Shown here in pieces: positions 60,117-64,000 of a stretch of 64,000 nucleotides of DNA. Under the pieces are notes generated by a model. It was not told the DNA's origin and searched no databases. It saw nothing but the letters and a program-made list of their open reading frames with translations. The translations under genes and the position numbers were made by a program. This stretch comes from Candidatus Symbiopectobacterium sp. 'North America' (lineage in GTDB: Bacteria > Pseudomonadota > Gammaproteobacteria > Enterobacterales > Enterobacteriaceae), in NCBI RefSeq assembly GCF_015762685.1, contig NZ_PEHF01000053.1, positions 23,785-87,784 of the forward strand, given 5' to 3'. Numbering within the stretch: position 1 is the stretch's first letter; each line of letters starts with the position of its first letter.

Positions 60117-61811
60117 ATGTCTGGATACACCTCCTGCCTGATAAAAATAGGCGCGCTGTTCTCCGCCTGCCTGATAGGGTCTGCGTTCGCCGCAGACCCC
60201 GCACAGGTGCAGCGGGAAGATATCCGCCACAGCGGTTTCGTGTACTGCGTTAACGACGTGGTCAATACCTTCAACCCGCAAATGGCGCGCAGCGGCGTGA
60301 TCATCGATACGCTGGCAGCACAGCTTTACGACCGACTGCTGGATGTGGACCCTTACACCTACCGTTTGATGCCGGAACTGGCGCAACGTTGGGAAGTTCT
60401 GGATAACGGTGCTACCTACCGTTTATACCTGCGCCACGATGTGCCGTTTCAAACTACCGATTGGTTTACGCCTACGCGCCCGTTAAACGCCGATGACGTG
60501 ATTTTCAGCCTGCAACGGATGCTGGATAAAACCCACCCGTATCATGACGTGAACGGCGGTGAATACCGCTATTTCACCAGTTTGCAGTTTGCCGATGTGG
60601 TGCAAAGCATCCACAAGCTGGGCGACTATGTGCTGGAAATCCGCCTTAAAAGTCCGGATGCCTCTTTTTTGTGGCATCTGGCGACCCACTATGCACCGGT
60701 ACTTTCTGCCGAGTATGGTAAGCAGTTGATCAAACAGGACAGAAAGGAACTGTTAGATCGTGAGCCGGTCGGTACCGGTCCTTATCGCCTGGAAGCGTAT
60801 CGCAGCGGTCAGTATCTGCGCTTGATGCGCAACGACCGCTACTGGCGTGGAAAACCGAGAATGCAGCAGGTGGTCGTCGATTTGGGCGTCGGAGGCACCG
60901 GTCGCCTCTCTAAATTGCTTAACGGCGAGTGTGACGTGTTGGCTTATCCTGCCGCCAACCAGTTGCCTATTTTGCGCAACGATCCGCGGTTACGACTCTC
61001 GCTGCGTCCGGGGATGAACATCGCGTATCTAGCCTTCAATGTGCGTAAACCGCCGTTGGACGACATGCGCATTCGCCGAGCCATTGCGCTGGCAATCAAC
61101 AATGACCGTTTGATGCAGTCCATCTATTACGGCACGGCAGAAACGGCGGCGTCTCTGCTGCCACGCGCGTCCTGGGCTTATGACAGCGAATCGCGCATTA
61201 CCGAATACAATCCGGAAGAAGCCCGCCACTTGCTGACAACCCTGGGTGCAACTGACCTTAACCTCAAGCTGTGGGTGCCGGTTGCGTCGCAATCCTATAA
61301 TCCCAGCCCGCTAAAGACCGCGGAGTTGATTCAGGCGGATTTGGCACAGGTAGGCGTGAAAGTGACCATTGTCCCCGTCGAAGGCCGTTTTCAGGAGGCG
61401 CGCCTGATGGAGATGAGCCATGACCTGACGCTCTCCGGCTGGACCACCGACAGTAACGATCCTGATAGTTTTTTCCACCCGCTGCTCAGTTGCGCCGCGA
61501 TTCACTCGCAAACCAATTATACGCATTGGTGCGATCCTACGTTCGACAGCGTGCTGCAAAGCGCCCTCACCTCACAGCAGTTGGCCAAACGCATTGAGTA
61601 CTACCAGCAAGCCCAGCAGATACTGGCACAGCAGTTACCGGTGCTACCGTTGGCCTCTTCGCTGCGTATGCTGGCTTATCGCTATGACATGAAAGGGCTG
61701 ATATTAAGTCCGTTTGGCAATGCCTCTTTCGCCGGGGTATATCGCGAGTTTGGTGACACCCCGACGCCAGAAGCGCCACCACAGGTGGGTAAAGAGGGAG
61801 AACAGCCATGA
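60117..61811 (+). CDS. sapA: Periplasmic peptide-binding protein SapA
   Basis: A 564-residue DppA/OppA-type substrate-binding protein of the Sap ABC system, linked to antimicrobial peptide resistance and, in E. coli, putrescine export. The signal peptide ([17 protein letters not shown]) precedes [20 protein letters not shown]. Conserved blocks [32 protein letters not shown] and [20 protein letters not shown] are present, and the C-terminus matches E. coli SapA with a short extension. It overlaps sapB by ATGA. Intact. Confidence 0.95.
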   Translation: MSGYTSCLIKIGALFSACLIGSAFAADPAQVQREDIRHSGFVYCVNDVVNTFNPQMARSGVIIDTLAAQLYDRLLDVDPYTYRLMPELAQRWEVLDNGATYRLYLRHDVPFQTTDWFTPTRPLNADDVIFSLQRMLDKTHPYHDVNGGEYRYFTSLQFADVVQSIHKLGDYVLEIRLKSPDASFLWHLATHYAPVLSAEYGKQLIKQDRKELLDREPVGTGPYRLEAYRSGQYLRLMRNDRYWRGKPRMQQVVVDLGVGGTGRLSKLLNGECDVLAYPAANQLPILRNDPRLRLSLRPGMNIAYLAFNVRKPPLDDMRIRRAIALAINNDRLMQSIYYGTAETAASLLPRASWAYDSESRITEYNPEEARHLLTTLGATDLNLKLWVPVASQSYNPSPLKTAELIQADLAQVGVKVTIVPVEGRFQEARLMEMSHDLTLSGWTTDSNDPDSFFHPLLSCAAIHSQTNYTHWCDPTFDSVLQSALTSQQLAKRIEYYQQAQQILAQQLPVLPLASSLRMLAYRYDMKGLILSPFGNASFAGVYREFGDTPTPEAPPQVGKEGEQP

Positions 61812-62773
61812 TCATTTTTACGCTGCGTCGCCTGTTGTTGTTGCTGATAACCCTGCTGCTGCTGACGCTGGTCGGCTTCAGCCTCTGCTATTACACCCCC
61901 AACGCTCCGCTGGGCGGCGCGACGTTGTTTGACGCCTACGGTTTCTTTATGCGCAGCCTGATGCGCGGCGATCTGGGCATTTCGTCGATTAACTGCGAAT
62001 CGATCAGTGTGCAATTGAAGGAGGTGCTTCCCGCCACCATTGAACTGTGCGTATTGGCATTCTCACTCTCTTTGTTGGTGGGTATCCCGCTCGGCGTAAC
62101 CGCGGGCGTGATGCGCAATAAAACGCCTGACATCATCATCAGCGCCATCGCGTTGGTGGGCTTTTCTATTCCGGTATTTTGGCTGGCTCTATTGCTCACG
62201 CTGCTGTTTTCGCTGCAACTCGGCTGGTTGCCAGTTTCAGGCCGTTTCGATCTGCTCTATCAGGTTGAATCTGTGACCGGATTTGCACTCATTGACGCCT
62301 GGTTATCCGACACCCCTTATCGCGATGAAATGCTGATCAGCGCCGTGCGCCATCTGATTTTGCCCATCATTGTGCTAGCCGTCGGCCCCACGATGGAAGT
62401 TATCCGACTGATGCGCATCAGCACGACGGACGTGTTCAGTAAAAATTATGTCAAAGCTGCCGCCACCCTAGGCCTGTCGCGCCTGGCCATCATTCGCCGC
62501 CATGTGCTGCGTAATGCACTGCCACCGATCGCACCGCAATTGGGGCTTCAGTTTTCCACCATGTTGGCGCTGGCGATCATTACTGAAGTGGTGTTCAGTT
62601 GGCCCGGTTTAGGACGCTGGCTGGTGGATGCGATTCGCCAGCAGGATTACTCCGCGATATCCGCCGGGGTCATGGTCGTCGGAGCGATGGTAATTACGGT
62701 CAATGTGCTGTCCGATATTTGGGGCGCAATGGCAAACTCACTTAAACATAAGGAATGGTATGCCCTTCGATAG
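61808..62773 (+). CDS. sapB: Sap ABC transporter permease SapB
   Basis: A 321-residue inner membrane permease, same length as E. coli SapB. N-terminal helix ([20 protein letters not shown]), five further helices and the ABC-coupling EAA-type loop ([20 protein letters not shown]) are present. Intact, but its partner permease SapC is truncated immediately downstream and SapD/SapF ATPases are not in the window, so the transporter cannot be assembled from this locus. Confidence 0.95.
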   Translation: MIIFTLRRLLLLLITLLLLTLVGFSLCYYTPNAPLGGATLFDAYGFFMRSLMRGDLGISSINCESISVQLKEVLPATIELCVLAFSLSLLVGIPLGVTAGVMRNKTPDIIISAIALVGFSIPVFWLALLLTLLFSLQLGWLPVSGRFDLLYQVESVTGFALIDAWLSDTPYRDEMLISAVRHLILPIIVLAVGPTMEVIRLMRISTTDVFSKNYVKAAATLGLSRLAIIRRHVLRNALPPIAPQLGLQFSTMLALAIITEVVFSWPGLGRWLVDAIRQQDYSAISAGVMVVGAMVITVNVLSDIWGAMANSLKHKEWYALR

Positions 62774-62810
62774 AGCAACCGAAAAGAATAAATACACATC
62801 AATCGATTAG
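62760..62810 (+). pseudogene. sapC: SapC stub truncated by a rearrangement
   Basis: An ATG overlapping the sapB end by 14 bases, as in intact sap operons, reads MPFDRATEK (E. coli SapC begins MPYDSVYSEK). It is then followed by unrelated NKYTSID and a stop. Homology ends at about 62785. The rest of sapC, sapD and sapF is not seen; AT-rich unrelated sequence follows. Confidence 0.75.
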
Positions 62811-62996
62811 TCAATGACGCATGCGATAAATGCTCCATCTCCGCTTTTCGTTCTTCACACGCAGGCACCTGCTTGCGTGTCTCGATAATGTTTTTTTATA
62901 TTACTTATTCCCTTTTTCATGATTATATTCGAGGCGGACTTCTGTTATTAGAGGGACAATAAGCGATGATACTCATCAATAGTTAAGGAGATATCG

Positions 62997-63665
62997 ATGA
63001 GCAGAATCGGTTCCGAACCTTATGAACACTCAATGAGGCGTGCATTACGTGACGACGTAGCAACCAACCCAGGAGCAGCAACATACAACAAAGGAATCAT
63101 TAATTCTTACGTAACTGAATTAAACGCCTACCATAAGCCAGATCCGGGTGATAGCCAACGAAAATACATTTCTGAAATAGTCTCTAAAATGAAGCTTGCG
63201 AAAAACGATGAAGAGTGGTGTTCGTTAAAAGGAAATGCTAAAGTAGTTGTGGAAGGAATGATTGAGAATATAAATCACGAAAGAAATAATACCTTCGTCA
63301 TACATAATGAATATACCAAGGATGTTTATGGTACTTTGGCGGAACATTGCACAATCCATGATCGCGACCACTACATTAAAAGTCTAGTCAACCTCTATGA
63401 AATCATTTGCGAAGTGAACCAACTGGCAGACAAACCGTCATTCTATCAATCTAAGCATCCAAGCGTTGAAAGTCCCTACATGACTTTCATTCAGACTATA
63501 GATCAGTTTAAGAAAATTCTGAGCACCCACTTACTTCATCACAGCACAGCGATATATGGTGATTTGAATGCACTTTTTATGATTATGTCTGAAAGCGTCT
63601 TAAACCCTAAGATACCACGACTGGTTCCTTTTTTTTCCTTTAATAAGAGCTTATTGATTGTTTAA
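62997..63665 (+). CDS. Unrecognised 222-aa protein in accessory DNA
   Basis: Not recognised. The start at 62997 has a strong AAGGAG site. The protein is hydrophilic and largely helical (ISEIVSKMKLAKNDEEWCSL; YIKSLVNLYEIICEVNQLAD) with a slightly hydrophobic end, and has no signal peptide. Its composition is AT-rich compared with sapAB. It lies directly after the sapC breakpoint, so it probably arrived with, or was exposed by, that rearrangement. An effector-like or mobile-element cargo role is only a guess. Confidence 0.6.
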   Translation: MSRIGSEPYEHSMRRALRDDVATNPGAATYNKGIINSYVTELNAYHKPDPGDSQRKYISEIVSKMKLAKNDEEWCSLKGNAKVVVEGMIENINHERNNTFVIHNEYTKDVYGTLAEHCTIHDRDHYIKSLVNLYEIICEVNQLADKPSFYQSKHPSVESPYMTFIQTIDQFKKILSTHLLHHSTAIYGDLNALFMIMSESVLNPKIPRLVPFFSFNKSLLIV

Positions 63666-64000
63666 ATGCATTACCAATGAGCCCATGCTTTAGATAGGCA
63701 TGGAAAGTAATACTTGCACACTCAGACAGTGCCGATGCACATGTCAGATTCTGTCCGTAGTGTGATGTAATTGCCATGCCTCCATAATTCAATTTCCGCA
63801 GCGAATGATCATCTCCCTTTGTCACTATTGATTACAGATCGTCCTTGGTTTTTACAATGTTAATCATCGTATCCCTGTTAGCTCTGCCCTGTTCCGCAGA
63901 GTCAGTGCCCGTGCGTGGTAACTCACTGTGCTAAATATAACTTTGCGTAATAGTAGATCACTTGAAGGGAACTCAGTCCGACTTGCGCGATCTGATCAAT
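63666..64000. other. Right end, nothing assigned
   Basis: A short minus-strand frame (63640-63825, GTG start) and fragments such as MINIVKTKDDL further upstream on the minus strand do not add up to a gene I can support. This may be a decayed accessory gene or IS sequence. Confidence 0.3.

Noticed and set aside
63640..63825. 61-codon minus-strand frame at the right end
   Set aside because: GTG start without a ribosome site, no recognisable family, and it overlaps the end of the 222-aa gene.

Overview
The window is from an Enterobacterales chromosome of about 52% GC by eye. Most genes have close E. coli counterparts and sit in E. coli-like blocks: narL-narX / narK-narGHJI; chaA-chaC-dauA; rstAB with asr-ydgU-ydgD; hrpA-azoR-ydbH-ynbE-ldhA-ydbJ; ttcA-zntB-uspF; mppA-mpaA-tpx-tyrR-ycjFX-pspBCA/pspF; sapAB. 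About twenty genes carry nonsense codons, small indels or truncations, next to well-preserved neighbours. That is the signature of a genome in early reductive decay, as in a recently host-associated Pectobacteriaceae or Yersiniaceae lineage (Symbiopectobacterium- or Sodalis-like; this placement is inference).

Layout. 1-4.2 kb: the end of a PotA-type ABC ATPase, a LysE-type exporter, yeaQ, a MITE-like element and an orphan UlaA-type PTS EIIC. 4.2-15.6 kb: the nitrate respiration locus. narG, narH, narJ, narI and narX are all broken, whereas narK, narL, an FNR box and a 7-2-7 NarL site look intact. 15.7-24.6 kb: a PhzF-like pseudogene, an acyltransferase, a DUF481 outer membrane protein, chaC, a Fur-boxed siderophore-interacting pseudogene, chaA and a frameshifted dauA. 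25-29 kb: rstA, an rstB whose stop is lost so that it reads into asr, an RstA box between them, ydgU, and an amber-interrupted ydgD. 29.4-43.5 kb: a GAF-EAL pseudogene, hrpA, azoR, ynbE, a shattered ydbH, two Aer/MCP-like genes in tandem (one broken, one lacking its PAS end), and broken ldhA and ydbJ.

43.5-47 kb is the main accessory stretch. It holds an AzuC-like small protein with a CRP site inside its promoter, a ten-copy hexanucleotide repeat, and an AT-rich unrecognised gene (Ser-rich part, one membrane segment, Cys-rich part) split by one stop. A tyrosine recombinase remnant then abuts a ttcA that has lost its start. ttcA is the known Rac prophage integration site, so this looks like a decayed integrated element.

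47-64 kb: zntB (with a 33-bp in-frame deletion), uspF, mppA (start lost), broken mpaA, tpx, tyrR, ycjF, ycjX and a psp locus that keeps pspA, pspF and the sigma54 promoter but has lost pspB, pspC and pspD. A RyhB small RNA with a Fur box lies just after pspF. An unrecognised 273-aa gene, sapA, sapB and a sapC stub follow; at the stub the conserved sequence stops and an unrecognised 222-aa gene begins.

Overall, anaerobic nitrate respiration, D-lactate formation, s2C32 tRNA thiolation, murein-peptide recycling and the Psp inner-membrane sensors are being lost. Iron control (RyhB, Fur boxes), the acid-shock regulator, peroxide defence (tpx), TyrR and PspA/PspF are retained.
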